Below, piece after piece: positions 1-5,320 of a DNA stretch of 5,320 nt. The notes beneath the pieces were generated by a model. It saw only the letters and a list, made by a program, of their open reading frames with translations, was not told the origin of the DNA and searched no databases. The position numbers and the translations under genes are program-made. The stretch comes from an uncultured Bacteroidota bacterium (GTDB lineage: Bacteria > Bacteroidota > Bacteroidia > 2-12-FULL-35-15), in assembly GCA_903881065.1 (NCBI GenBank), contig CAIRRW010000221.1, positions 1 to 5,320 on the forward strand, given 5' to 3'. The stretch's first letter is position 1. Each line of letters starts with the position of its first letter.

Positions 1-66
1 CTGTTGAAATTATCTCCTGATAACAGTTAAGAAACAAGAATTAGGATGATATGTTAAATCCGAATT

Positions 67-324
67 CTATTTTTTCCCTTTCCCATTCTGCACTGATGTG
101 CCTGAGCTTTTAGAACCGCCTTTGGAATGTCCATTACCCGAACCTTTTTTTGACTTTCCTTTATGTGATGACTCCTTTTTTGAAGAACCGGAAGTTTTAC
201 CATCCTTTTTTTCAGAAGAAGATTCTGATTTCGTTGTTTTTTCAGGAACTTGCGACTGTGCAAAAGAAATAGTTGTGGAATAAAAACCTATTCCCAACAT
301 GCATGTAATTATTTTTAGTTTCAT
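67..324 (-). CDS. Small exported Lys/Ser/Gly-rich basic protein
   Basis: I do not recognise this gene as a named family. It encodes 85 residues from ATG (322-324) to TAG (67-69). Residues 1-22 look like a Sec signal peptide: a lysine-containing start, a hydrophobic core and a plausible signal peptidase I site after S-F-A (residue 22), followed by Q-S-Q. The mature part of about 63 residues has 16 Lys, 17 Ser and 11 Gly, only 5 acidic residues and almost no hydrophobic ones, so it is strongly basic and probably disordered in the periplasm or outside the cell. Two other frames are open over the same bases, but only this one gives a signal peptide and a coherent composition. It is transcribed divergently from the ORF at 462, with 137 bases between them. 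The function is unknown; binding to polyanions such as nucleic acid or surface polymers would be a guess from charge alone. Confidence 0.7.
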   Translation of the reverse strand: MKLKIITCMLGIGFYSTTISFAQSQVPEKTTKSESSSEKKDGKTSGSSKKESSHKGKSKKGSGNGHSKGGSKSSGTSVQNGKGKK

Positions 325-422
325 TTTTATATGTTTTAAATTATTAATTCTGTTTTCTATTCATTCGATTTTTAAGACTCTGAAATAATTCTATGGTTTA
401 AAATTCATTACTAATCAAAGAA

Positions 423-430
423 TAATTTTG
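423..430 (+). promoter_or_regulatory. Possible Bacteroidota -7 box upstream of the repeat ORF
   Basis: The bases TAATTTTG match the Bacteroidota -7 consensus TAnnTTTG exactly and lie 31 bases before the TTG proposed as the start at 462. No clear TTTG -33 box sits 19-21 bases upstream; the nearest similar bases are GGTTTA at about 395-400. In DNA this AT-rich such an octamer is expected a few times by chance in a window this size, so the support comes mainly from its position. Confidence 0.35.
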
Positions 431-461
431 CGAAGGTAATTAACTTTTACAATTACTTTAT

Positions 462-932
462 TTGCGGCATATCATCAACTTGTCAATTAAACAATGGCAT
501 GTATATCCAAAAGTAAGTGTGCCGTTTATTGTTATAGTATTTATCCTCCTAAATAATGAATTTGAATTTATAAAGTGCAAAAAGCGGTTTCTTCAAGAAT
601 TTGTTGAAACTATCAAAGATTTTGTACAAAGCTTTGATACTTCTTCAGAAAGTATTGAAGCTTTCTCGAAAATCTTTAAGAGTTTTCAGGAAATTTTCAA
701 AGGTTTCTTGAAAATTATTGAAACATTTCAGGAAATTATCGAAGGTTTAATGAAAATTATTAAAACATTTCAGGAAATCATCAAACGTTTGAAGGAAATT
801 AGTGAAGGTTTGAAGGAAATTAGTGAAGAACCGCAAAAGCGACCTAAAAACCAAAATTATAGCTTTTTGAAGCTAAATAATATTCCTGACAGGTTTATTT
901 CCAAAAACCACTCCTACACATTAGATAGATGA
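462..932 (+). CDS. Hypothetical protein with 14-residue amphipathic repeats
   Basis: I do not recognise this gene. The 156-residue frame ends with TGA (930-932). It has no ATG near its beginning; TTG at 462 is the first usable codon after an in-frame stop at 441-443, and GTG at 519 (residue 20) is an alternative. Residues 18-31 form a short hydrophobic stretch (V-P-F-I-V-I-V-F-I-L-L core) that could be a membrane anchor or an uncleaved signal. Residues 47-123 are tandem 14-residue units, each two heptads with hydrophobic residues at heptad positions 1, 4 and 5 and Lys/Glu elsewhere, so a long amphipathic or coiled-coil helix is likely. Residues 124-156 form a basic, polar tail with no visible motif. 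The next reading frame (961) starts 28 bases downstream. Codon and base use resemble the neighbours. It could be a real anchored coiled-coil protein or, given the broken gene next to it, a decaying one. The start is uncertain. Confidence 0.5.
   Translation: MRHIINLSIKQWHVYPKVSVPFIVIVFILLNNEFEFIKCKKRFLQEFVETIKDFVQSFDTSSESIEAFSKIFKSFQEIFKGFLKIIETFQEIIEGLMKIIKTFQEIIKRLKEISEGLKEISEEPQKRPKNQNYSFLKLNNIPDRFISKNHSYTLDR
600..830 (+). repeat. Tandem 42-bp repeat encoding 14-residue units
   Basis: There are five and a half in-register 42-base units, beginning at 600, 642, 684, 726, 768 and 810 (half unit). The units at 684 and 726 agree at 37 of 42 bases, and those at 726 and 768 at 31 of 42. The first two units are recognisable mainly at protein level. 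The consensus of the central units is F-Q-E-I-I-x-x-[LF]-x-x-I-[IS]-x-x. Conservation rises toward the 3' end, as if the array grew by recent duplication there. Confidence 0.8.
787..828 (+). repeat. Perfect 21-bp direct tandem duplication
   Basis: Bases 787-807 and 808-828 are identical over all 21 positions and directly adjacent. In frame each copy encodes one heptad (L-K-E-I-S-E followed by G or E). This half-unit lies at the 3' end of the 42-bp array. The perfect identity suggests a recent slippage or duplication event that kept the frame. Confidence 0.85.
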
Positions 933-950
933 TTAGTTTTGTAAAACTAA
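933..950 (+). promoter_or_regulatory. Palindrome overlapping a possible -7 box
   Basis: Eight bases (TTAGTTTT, 933-940) are exactly reverse-complemented at 943-950 (AAAACTAA) around a GT centre. Within it, 934-941 (TAGTTTTG) matches the Bacteroidota -7 consensus TAnnTTTG, 19 bases before the TTG at 961. No convincing -33 TTTG is present. There is no T-run on either side, so it does not look like an intrinsic terminator. An operator or promoter for the broken gene downstream is possible but unproven. Confidence 0.35.
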
Positions 951-960
951 AGCAAAACCA

Positions 961-1692
961 TTGAAAAAGCCTCTGTTTTTATTTATTGGGATAATGTTTT
1001 TTACAGCTAATTTATTTTCGCAGGATACGATTGTGAATAAACACAGGAAGTAAAAGCACCTCTCTCCACTTGATATTCCTGAGTACAAGAAACACAGATT
1101 ACGTTTTTCCGTAAATGCTTTTCAACTTGTAATAAATGAAGTAGGCTTTAATATTGACTATTGTTATAACTACCAACATTCTTTCGGAATTAAGGTAGCT
1201 TACGTTTATAAAAATTCTTTATGGGCAGACTTTTTTACTTCTGATGAAGCAAGTAGCAATCCCCTTAACATTTATGAAGGAACTGTTTATAGAATAAATT
1301 ATAAATACTATTTTGCTCATCAGCGAAGGTTATATTTTTCTTCACAAATTGTATATAAAACTTTAAGTTATAATAATACTCTTCAATTTGCCGCACACGA
1401 CAGCCACTCGTATCGTGACGTATATCGTGCTGAAAAAGCAACAGTGTATGGACATGATTTAATTTGTGGTTATCATATCAAACCTCTTCAATCAAAATTA
1501 AATATGGAAGCATTTGCAGGATTGACTTTAAGATATAAAATAAGTGATTATACAACATTCGGAACGTATGTTCAAAATAGTAACTTGTAACTAAATGATT
1601 ATAGCCATCCAAAAGGTACATACCACCAATAAAGTCTTTATCCTATGATTGTTGTTGGTTTTAAATTCGGCTTCAATACTTTCTTTAAATAA
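961..1692 (+). pseudogene. Broken exported beta-barrel-like protein gene (three in-frame TAA)
   Basis: A single reading frame of 243 codons runs from TTG (961) to TAA (1690-1692) with no frameshift, but is interrupted by TAA at 1051-1053 (codon 31), 1588-1590 (codon 210) and 1630-1632 (codon 224). Codons 1-20 encode a signal peptide: K-K, a hydrophobic core, then L-F-S before Q-D. The 178 open codons between the first two stops read as a plausible protein rich in Tyr/Phe with alternating polar and hydrophobic residues, and the frame ends G-F-K-F-G-F-N-T-F-F-K, like a final barrel strand. The start of the mature part, near F-S-V-N-A-F-Q-L-V, resembles Bacteroidota outer-membrane barrel proteins of the DUF3575 type; this is a weak family guess. 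Each TAA could come from CAA (Gln) by one transition. The first stop would leave only a 30-residue peptide, so the gene is almost certainly inactive unless stops are read through. The TTG start may be native or a mutated ATG. Confidence 0.75.
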
Positions 1693-1787
1693 TATAATCC
1701 AAACATTATTAAAACAAAGCAACTTTACTGTTATTTATAATTAAGATTAATAAGTGTAAATTCCCATATTAATCAATCGCTTTTCCT

Positions 1788-1795
1788 TACTTTTG
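1788..1795 (+). promoter_or_regulatory. Possible -7 box at the start of lhgO
   Basis: TACTTTTG is an exact TAnnTTTG match and is identical to the -7 box of the rimP promoter. Its last three bases are the TTG at 1793 that can be read as the lhgO start. If it is a working promoter, transcription would begin near 1800 and translation would have to start at the next TTG (1811). No -33 TTTG is visible at the right distance, so chance is a serious alternative. Confidence 0.25.
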
Positions 1796-3031
1796 ACAAA
1801 AAATATTTTCTTGGAAACTAATCAATACGACATAATAATTGTTGGTGGCGGCATCGTAGGACTTGCTTCTGCATATAAAATCAATTTAAAATATCCCACA
1901 AAAAAAGTTCTTGTTCTTGAAAAAGAAAAAGAAGTGGCAGCACATCAAACAGGTCATAATTCGGGTGTAATACATTCGGGATTATATTATAAACCGGGTT
2001 CGTATAAAGCTAAAAACTGCGTGGATGGACGAAGAGAGCTGGTTGCTTTTGCAAAGGAACATAAAATAAATCATGATATATGCGGCAAAGTAGTAGTAGC
2101 TACTGAGGCTTCGGAGCTTGCCCACATGAACAGAGTTTTTAATAATGGAATTGCAAACGGTGTAGAAGGCGTGGAAAAGGTGGATGCGAAACGATTAAAA
2201 GAAATTGAACCGCATTGTGTAGGCATCGAAGGACTCTGGGTGCCGTGTACCGGAATCATTGATTATGCTGATGTTTCAAAGAAGTATGTTGAATTGATTC
2301 GCACGCGGTTTCCGCAAAGCAACGTATTGTGTGAGCATGAAGTAACGGCTTTCGAAAAACACAACGACTACACAAATGTGATTACTTCAAAAGGAAACTT
2401 TTCGGGAAAATATATAATTACCTGTGCCGGTTTACAATCGGATAGAATTGCAAAAAAGGAAGGTGCGAAAATAGATACTGCCATCGTTGGCTTCCGTGGC
2501 GATTATTATGAGTTAAGTGATAAAGGAATGAGTAAAGTTCGTAATTTGATTTACCCTGTTCCTAATCCTAAATATCCATTTCTGGGAGTACATTTTACGC
2601 GAATGATACATGGCGGAACCGAATGCGGACCGAATGCAGTATTTGTTTTTAAGCGTGAAGGATATGGCAAAACAGATTTCTCACTGCGTGATACTGCCGA
2701 AGCATTTGGTTTTGGCGGAACCTGGAAATTTTTTGCAAAGAATATGAAATTCGGCTGGGATGAATATCATGGTGCTTTTTCAAAAACATATTTCCTGAAA
2801 CGATTGCGTAAATTAATTCCTGATTTACAAATGGATGATTTAAAACCCGGTCGTGCAGGAGTACGTGCTATGGCACTTGCTCCCGAAGGTGAAATGATTG
2901 ATGACTTTAAAATAGAAGTAAACGGGAATGCGATTCATGTGCTCAATGCTCCTTCGCCGGCTGCTACATCATCATTGGCAATAGGTACCGCAATTGAACT
3001 TATGGCAACAGCGCATTTTCAATTGCAATAG
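1793..3031 (+). CDS. lhgO: L-2-hydroxyglutarate oxidase/dehydrogenase (FAD-dependent)
   Basis: This is an FAD-dependent oxidoreductase of the DAO superfamily that converts L-2-hydroxyglutarate to 2-oxoglutarate; the family passes electrons to oxygen or, in E. coli, the quinone pool. It recycles a by-product of central metabolism. The N-terminal dinucleotide-binding motif I-I-I-V-G-G-G-I-V-G is at residues 14-23. The LhgO signature G-H-N-S-G-V-I-H-S-G-x-Y-Y-x-P-G-S follows at 54-70. The substrate domain contains Y-P-V-P-N-P-x-x-P-F-L-G-V-H at 254-267 and G-P-N-A-V at 279-283. The C-terminal FAD-contacting region has R-A-G-V-R-A at 354-359 and N-A-P-S-P-A-A-T at 385-392. Its 412 residues are normal for the family. 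There is no ATG at the start: TTG at 1793 or TTG at 1811 (residue 7, giving M-E-T-N-Q-Y-D) are the candidates, and the shorter form is closer to the usual beginning. It ends with TAG. It appears to be transcribed separately from rimP, which has its own promoter 38 bases downstream. Confidence 0.93.
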   Translation: MTKNIFLETNQYDIIIVGGGIVGLASAYKINLKYPTKKVLVLEKEKEVAAHQTGHNSGVIHSGLYYKPGSYKAKNCVDGRRELVAFAKEHKINHDICGKVVVATEASELAHMNRVFNNGIANGVEGVEKVDAKRLKEIEPHCVGIEGLWVPCTGIIDYADVSKKYVELIRTRFPQSNVLCEHEVTAFEKHNDYTNVITSKGNFSGKYIITCAGLQSDRIAKKEGAKIDTAIVGFRGDYYELSDKGMSKVRNLIYPVPNPKYPFLGVHFTRMIHGGTECGPNAVFVFKREGYGKTDFSLRDTAEAFGFGGTWKFFAKNMKFGWDEYHGAFSKTYFLKRLRKLIPDLQMDDLKPGRAGVRAMALAPEGEMIDDFKIEVNGNAIHVLNAPSPAATSSLAIGTAIELMATAHFQLQ

Positions 3032-3068
3032 CCCTTTCTAAATCATTTAACTGGAAAGAAACAGTAAA

Positions 3069-3100
3069 TTTGGTAAATAAGAATATTTAACGTACTTTTG
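3069..3100 (+). promoter_or_regulatory. Bacteroidota-type promoter of the rimP-nusA-infB operon
   Basis: TTTG (3069-3072) is followed, after exactly 20 bases, by TACTTTTG (3093-3100). This matches the known Bacteroides housekeeping-sigma consensus TTTG-N19-21-TAnnTTTG in both boxes and in spacing. Transcription should begin a few bases after 3100, around 3105-3110, giving a leader of roughly 60 bases before the rimP ATG. An 8-bp palindrome TTACGTAA (3110-3117) sits right at the expected transcript start. Confidence 0.75.
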
Positions 3101-3124
3101 TATCGTTATTTACGTAAGAAGCAG

Positions 3125-3166
3125 ATGGAGGGGACAAGAGTCCCCTCTTTCTTTTACTACAACTGA
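3125..3166 (+). CDS. Possible 13-codon leader ORF upstream of rimP
   Basis: ATG at 3125 opens a 13-codon frame (M-E-G-T-R-V-P-S-F-F-Y-Y-N) that ends with TGA at 3164-3166, three bases before the rimP ATG. Its first eight codons span the whole leader hairpin (3128-3147), so a ribosome translating it would melt the stem. The run F-F-Y-Y just after the hairpin is noticeable. A frame this short can occur by chance, and no start signal is visible. I list it because of its exact overlap with the hairpin and its closeness to rimP. Confidence 0.25.
   Translation: MEGTRVPSFFYYN
3128..3155 (+). promoter_or_regulatory. Terminator-like hairpin in the rimP leader (candidate attenuator)
   Basis: GAGGGGAC (3128-3135) and GTCCCCTC (3140-3147) form a perfect 8-bp stem with six G-C pairs and an AAGA tetraloop, followed by TTTCTTTT (3148-3155). 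In this AT-rich DNA it is by far the strongest stem-loop I found. Lying inside the expected transcript between promoter and rimP, it has the form of an intrinsic terminator and could act as an attenuator. It is too far downstream of lhgO (about 96 bases, with the rimP promoter between) to be simply lhgO's terminator, although it could also stop lhgO read-through. Leader elements before rimP are known in other bacteria; whether this one belongs to such a class is not shown here. Confidence 0.65.
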
Positions 3167-3169
3167 GAT

Positions 3170-3622
3170 ATGATAAGTGTTGATAAAATAAGAGAAATAG
3201 CTGAAGTTAAGATTAAGGAAGGCGAGAATTATATTGTTGAGATAAAGGTGAAACCGGGCAACAAAATAACTATTGCACTTGATAATGATAAAGCAATTTC
3301 TATTGCCGATTGTGTGGAGATGAGCAGATATGTGGAGTCGCACCTGGATAGAGAGAAAGAGGATTTTGAATTAAGTGTGATGTCGGCAGGAATGTCGGAA
3401 CCATTTAAAATAACTCGACAGTATATTAAAAACATAGGCAGACAAGTGGATGTGGTAACTAAAGAAGGAGAAAAATATTCGGGCAAACTTACTGCAGCCA
3501 ATGAAGAAGAAATAACATTGGAAACAAAAGTAAAAGAGAAAAAAGGAAAACAAGTAGTAATATCAAATATCAATTTAAAGTATAATCAAATTAAAGAAAC
3601 AAAAAGAGTAATATCATTTTAA
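3170..3622 (+). CDS. rimP: Ribosome maturation factor RimP
   Basis: RimP is a cytoplasmic factor that helps late assembly of the 30S ribosomal subunit. The 150-residue product has the expected two domains: an N-terminal alpha/beta domain (about 1-80) and a C-terminal SH3-like domain (about 84-150). The family signature at the domain junction, usually of the form L-x-V-S-S-P-G-L-x-x-P-L, reads F-E-L-S-V-M-S-A-G-M-S-E-P-F at 66-79, so the usual S-P-G turn is S-A-G. It is followed by R-Q-Y-I-K-N-I-G-R, which suits a Bacteroidota RimP. The C-terminal domain contains K-Y-S-G-K-L at 102-107 and E-E-I-T-L-E at 113-118. The ATG is preceded by an AT-rich leader without a Shine-Dalgarno sequence at the usual distance. 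The stop is 12 bases before nusA, and gene order supports the identity. Expression probably depends on the promoter at 3069 and the leader hairpin. Confidence 0.93.
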   Translation: MISVDKIREIAEVKIKEGENYIVEIKVKPGNKITIALDNDKAISIADCVEMSRYVESHLDREKEDFELSVMSAGMSEPFKITRQYIKNIGRQVDVVTKEGEKYSGKLTAANEEEITLETKVKEKKGKQVVISNINLKYNQIKETKRVISF

Positions 3623-3634
3623 AAGAAAAACAAA

Positions 3635-4885
3635 ATGGAAAACATTAATTTAGTTGATTCCTTCTCGGAGTTTAAAGAAGTAAAAAACATTGACCGTCCA
3701 ACCTTAATGAGCATCATTGAAGATGTATTCAGAAGTATGTTGATAAAAAAATTCGGTTCGGACGAAAACTTCGATATAATTGTTAACCCTGACCGCGGTG
3801 ACGTGGAAATTTGGCATAACAGAATTATTATGGATGACGAATTTGTGGATGATAGCTTTGATTATGATCCTGCAAAACATATTAGCTTAACTGATGCTCA
3901 TAAAATAGAAGCTGATTTTGAATTAGGAGAAGAGATTACAACGCCTGTTAAATTAGATGATTTCGGAAGACGTGCAGTATTATCTGTTCGTCAGAATTTA
4001 GTTTCTAAAATTTTAGAACTGGAGAAAGATAGTTTGTATAAAAAATACAAAGAAAGAGTAGGTGAAATAATGACTGGTGAAGTATATCAGGTTTGGAAAA
4101 AAGAATCACTTGTACTTGATGAGGAAGGTAATGAATTGATGTTGCCTAAATCAGAACAAATTCCTGCTGATTATTTCAAAAAGGGAGATGCTGTAAGAGC
4201 GGTAATTCAACGTGTGGAAATGAAGAATAATAATCCTGTTATTATTCTATCACGTACATCACCTAAGTTTTTGGAGCGTTTGTTTGAATTGGAAGTTCCT
4301 GAAGTATTTGATGGATTGATTACTATTAAGAAAATTGTTCGTGAACCGGGAGAAAGATCAAAAGTAGCTGTTGAATCTTATGATGACAGAATTGACCCGG
4401 TAGGAGCTTGTGTGGGAATGAAAGGTTCACGTATTCACGGCATTGTTCGTGAGTTACGTAATGAAAATATTGACGTAATTAATTTCACTACTAATGCGCA
4501 ATTATTTATTACACGCGCTTTAAGTCCTGCTAAAATAACTTCAGTAAAAATAGATGAAGAAAATAAAACTGCAGAAGTGTTTTTGAAACCGGATCAAGTA
4601 TCATTGGCAATTGGCAGAGGCGGACACAATATTAAACTTGCAGGTAAATTAACAGGTTACGAAATTGATGTATATCGTGATACTGATATAGATACTGATG
4701 ATGTGGATTTAGAAGAATTTGCAGATGAAATAGAAGGATGGATATTAGATGAATTAAAAAACATTGGATGTGATACAGCAAAAAGTGTTCTTGAATTATC
4801 GAATGAAGAACTTGTAAAACGTACCGATTTAGAAGAAGTAACAATTAATGAAGTAAAACAAATTCTTCAATCAGAATTTGAATAA
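3635..4885 (+). CDS. nusA: Transcription termination/antitermination factor NusA
   Basis: NusA binds RNA polymerase and nascent RNA and modulates pausing, termination and antitermination. The 416-residue product has the canonical order: an N-terminal polymerase-binding domain (about 1-130), S1 domain (about 143-205, beginning G-E-I-M-T-G-E-V), KH1 (about 230-290, with G-A-C-V-G-M-K-G-S-R-I at 257-267, GxxG loop 261-264) and KH2 (about 300-348, with A-I-G-R-G-G-H-N-I-K-L-A at 325-336, GxxG loop 327-330). An acidic linker (349-368) leads to a short helix-hairpin-helix-like tail (about 371-413). The tail is shorter than the two acidic repeats of E. coli NusA, as is usual outside gammaproteobacteria. 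The ATG at 3635 has an A-rich upstream region and lies 12 bases after rimP, so the two are co-transcribed. Both RNA-binding loops are intact. Confidence 0.97.
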   Translation: MENINLVDSFSEFKEVKNIDRPTLMSIIEDVFRSMLIKKFGSDENFDIIVNPDRGDVEIWHNRIIMDDEFVDDSFDYDPAKHISLTDAHKIEADFELGEEITTPVKLDDFGRRAVLSVRQNLVSKILELEKDSLYKKYKERVGEIMTGEVYQVWKKESLVLDEEGNELMLPKSEQIPADYFKKGDAVRAVIQRVEMKNNNPVIILSRTSPKFLERLFELEVPEVFDGLITIKKIVREPGERSKVAVESYDDRIDPVGACVGMKGSRIHGIVRELRNENIDVINFTTNAQLFITRALSPAKITSVKIDEENKTAEVFLKPDQVSLAIGRGGHNIKLAGKLTGYEIDVYRDTDIDTDDVDLEEFADEIEGWILDELKNIGCDTAKSVLELSNEELVKRTDLEEVTINEVKQILQSEFE

Positions 4886-4901
4886 ATTGGGAATGTTAAA
4901 C

Positions 4902-4928
4902 AGTGAGAACTATTTTTAGGTTATCACT
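4902..4928 (+). promoter_or_regulatory. Weak imperfect hairpin between nusA and infB
   Basis: AGTGAGAAC (4902-4910) can pair with GTTATCACT (4920-4928) over nine positions with one G-A mismatch and a nine-base AT-rich loop. A pyrimidine-rich stretch follows (about 4928-4944), but there is no clean T-run. It lies in the 81-base gap before infB. It may be an RNA processing or partial termination site, or simply chance pairing. Confidence 0.2.
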
Positions 4929-4966
4929 TCAAATTTTCTCTTTTAATAATTAACAAAATAAAATTT

Positions 4967-5320
4967 ATGTCAGAATTCACTGAACAACGATTAAGTAAAT
5001 TAGCTAAGGAATACAACATTGCAATGAATACTGTTGTGGATTACCTTAAAAGCAAAGGCCATGTATTGGAAACAAATCCGAATACAAAACTTTCTGCTGA
5101 ACTTGTTTCGTTAGTGGCGAAAGAATTTCAATCTGAAAAAGCAAAAGCACAGGAAGCTGCCAAAGTAACTATCAGCCATAGTGATTTGCATAAAGATAAT
5201 GTATCATTAGATGCTAATACAAAAAAACCGGAGCCAAGATTAAAAGAAGAGAAAGAAGATCTGATAATAAAAAATGTTCCTGCCGTTAGTATTGCTGAAA
5301 AAGAAAAGATAGCTGAGAAA
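4967..5320 (+). CDS. infB: Translation initiation factor IF-2, N-terminal part (runs off window)
   Basis: IF2 is the GTPase that places initiator tRNA on the 30S subunit and promotes subunit joining. Only the first 118 codons are present, with the frame open to the window edge; the GTPase domain would lie beyond it. Residues 1-55 match an IF2 N-terminal helical domain: R-L-S-K-L-A-K-E-Y-N-I at 8-18, then V-V-D-Y-L-K-S-K-G-H at 23-32, and later S-A-E-L-V-S-L-V-A-K-E-F. After about residue 56 the sequence becomes a Lys/Glu/Ala-rich low-complexity linker, typical of the long variable N-terminal region in Bacteroidota IF2. The ATG at 4967 has an A-rich upstream stretch and no Shine-Dalgarno. Position directly after nusA supports the assignment. 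It is probably co-transcribed with nusA across an 81-base gap. Confidence 0.9.
   Translation, partial: MSEFTEQRLSKLAKEYNIAMNTVVDYLKSKGHVLETNPNTKLSAELVSLVAKEFQSEKAKAQEAAKVTISHSDLHKDNVSLDANTKKPEPRLKEEKEDLIIKNVPAVSIAEKEKIAEK

Noticed and set aside
1..66. Short inverted repeats (CTGTT/AACAG and TTATC/GATAA) downstream of the minus-strand gene, considered as its terminator
   Set aside because: The stems are five pairs, compete with each other, are AT-rich and have no T-run on the minus strand.
54..263. Second minus-strand frame overlapping the small exported protein
   Set aside because: It is a shifted reading of the same A/G-rich strand, very basic throughout, with no signal peptide; the frame at 67-324 explains the region better.
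98..283. Plus-strand open frame rich in Pro, Glu and Phe opposite the small exported protein
   Set aside because: It is the mirror of the Lys/Ser/Gly-rich minus-strand gene, has no export signal or domain, and its composition follows from the complement of the real gene.
600..830. Repeat array considered as CRISPR
   Set aside because: The units are directly adjacent without spacers, diverge gradually, and encode an in-frame protein repeat.
860..875. Six-base inverted repeat TAGCTT/AAGCTA with a four-base loop
   Set aside because: It lies inside the repeat ORF, is short and AT-rich, has no T-run and no extension beyond six pairs, so chance is the simplest explanation.
3032..3068. CTTTC/GAAAG pairing after the lhgO stop considered as a terminator
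   Set aside because: It is a five-base stem with a long loop and no T-run; no terminator is supported here.
3101..3169. A tRNA gene (metY) ahead of rimP, as in E. coli
   Set aside because: The space is only about 70 bases, is occupied by the hairpin leader, and shows no cloverleaf or T-arm consensus.
3229..3573. Minus-strand open frame of 114 codons within rimP
   Set aside because: It lies wholly antisense to a confidently identified rimP and has Ser/Phe/Ile-rich composition typical of an antisense shadow.

Overview
The window looks like a low-GC chromosomal segment of a Bacteroidota bacterium. Three things point there. The rimP–nusA–infB proteins have Bacteroidota-like sequences and a 416-residue NusA without long C-terminal repeats. 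The translation starts have A-rich leaders without Shine-Dalgarno sequences. A promoter upstream of rimP matches the Bacteroides-type consensus TTTG-N20-TAnnTTTG exactly. The genus cannot be read from the sequence.

Layout. Positions 67-324 (minus strand) encode a small exported, lysine/serine/glycine-rich protein. Positions 462-932 (plus) hold an unrecognised 156-residue ORF with a short hydrophobic N-terminal segment and a tandem 14-residue amphipathic repeat. Positions 961-1692 (plus) hold a gene broken by three in-frame TAA codons but with no frameshift; it reads as a secreted or outer-membrane beta-barrel-like protein. Positions 1793-3031 (plus) encode an LhgO-type FAD-dependent L-2-hydroxyglutarate oxidase/dehydrogenase. 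From 3069 onward lies the conserved translation/transcription operon: promoter, a leader with a strong GC-rich hairpin and a possible 13-codon leader ORF, rimP (3170-3622), nusA (3635-4885), and the first 118 codons of infB (4967 to the window edge).

How it fits together. RimP (30S maturation), NusA (transcription elongation, termination and antitermination) and IF2 (translation initiation) form the classical rimP-nusA-infB cluster, and the leader hairpin is well placed to control it. LhgO is a stand-alone metabolic gene just upstream with its own, poorly defined start. The left third is accessory: a low-complexity exported protein, a repeat ORF and a decaying surface protein gene. No tRNA, rRNA, insertion sequence, CRISPR array or recognisable defence or mobile system was seen. 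The best candidates for something undescribed are the rimP leader, the 14-residue repeat ORF and the TAA-interrupted gene. There is no gap over 300 bases without a gene or gene remnant.
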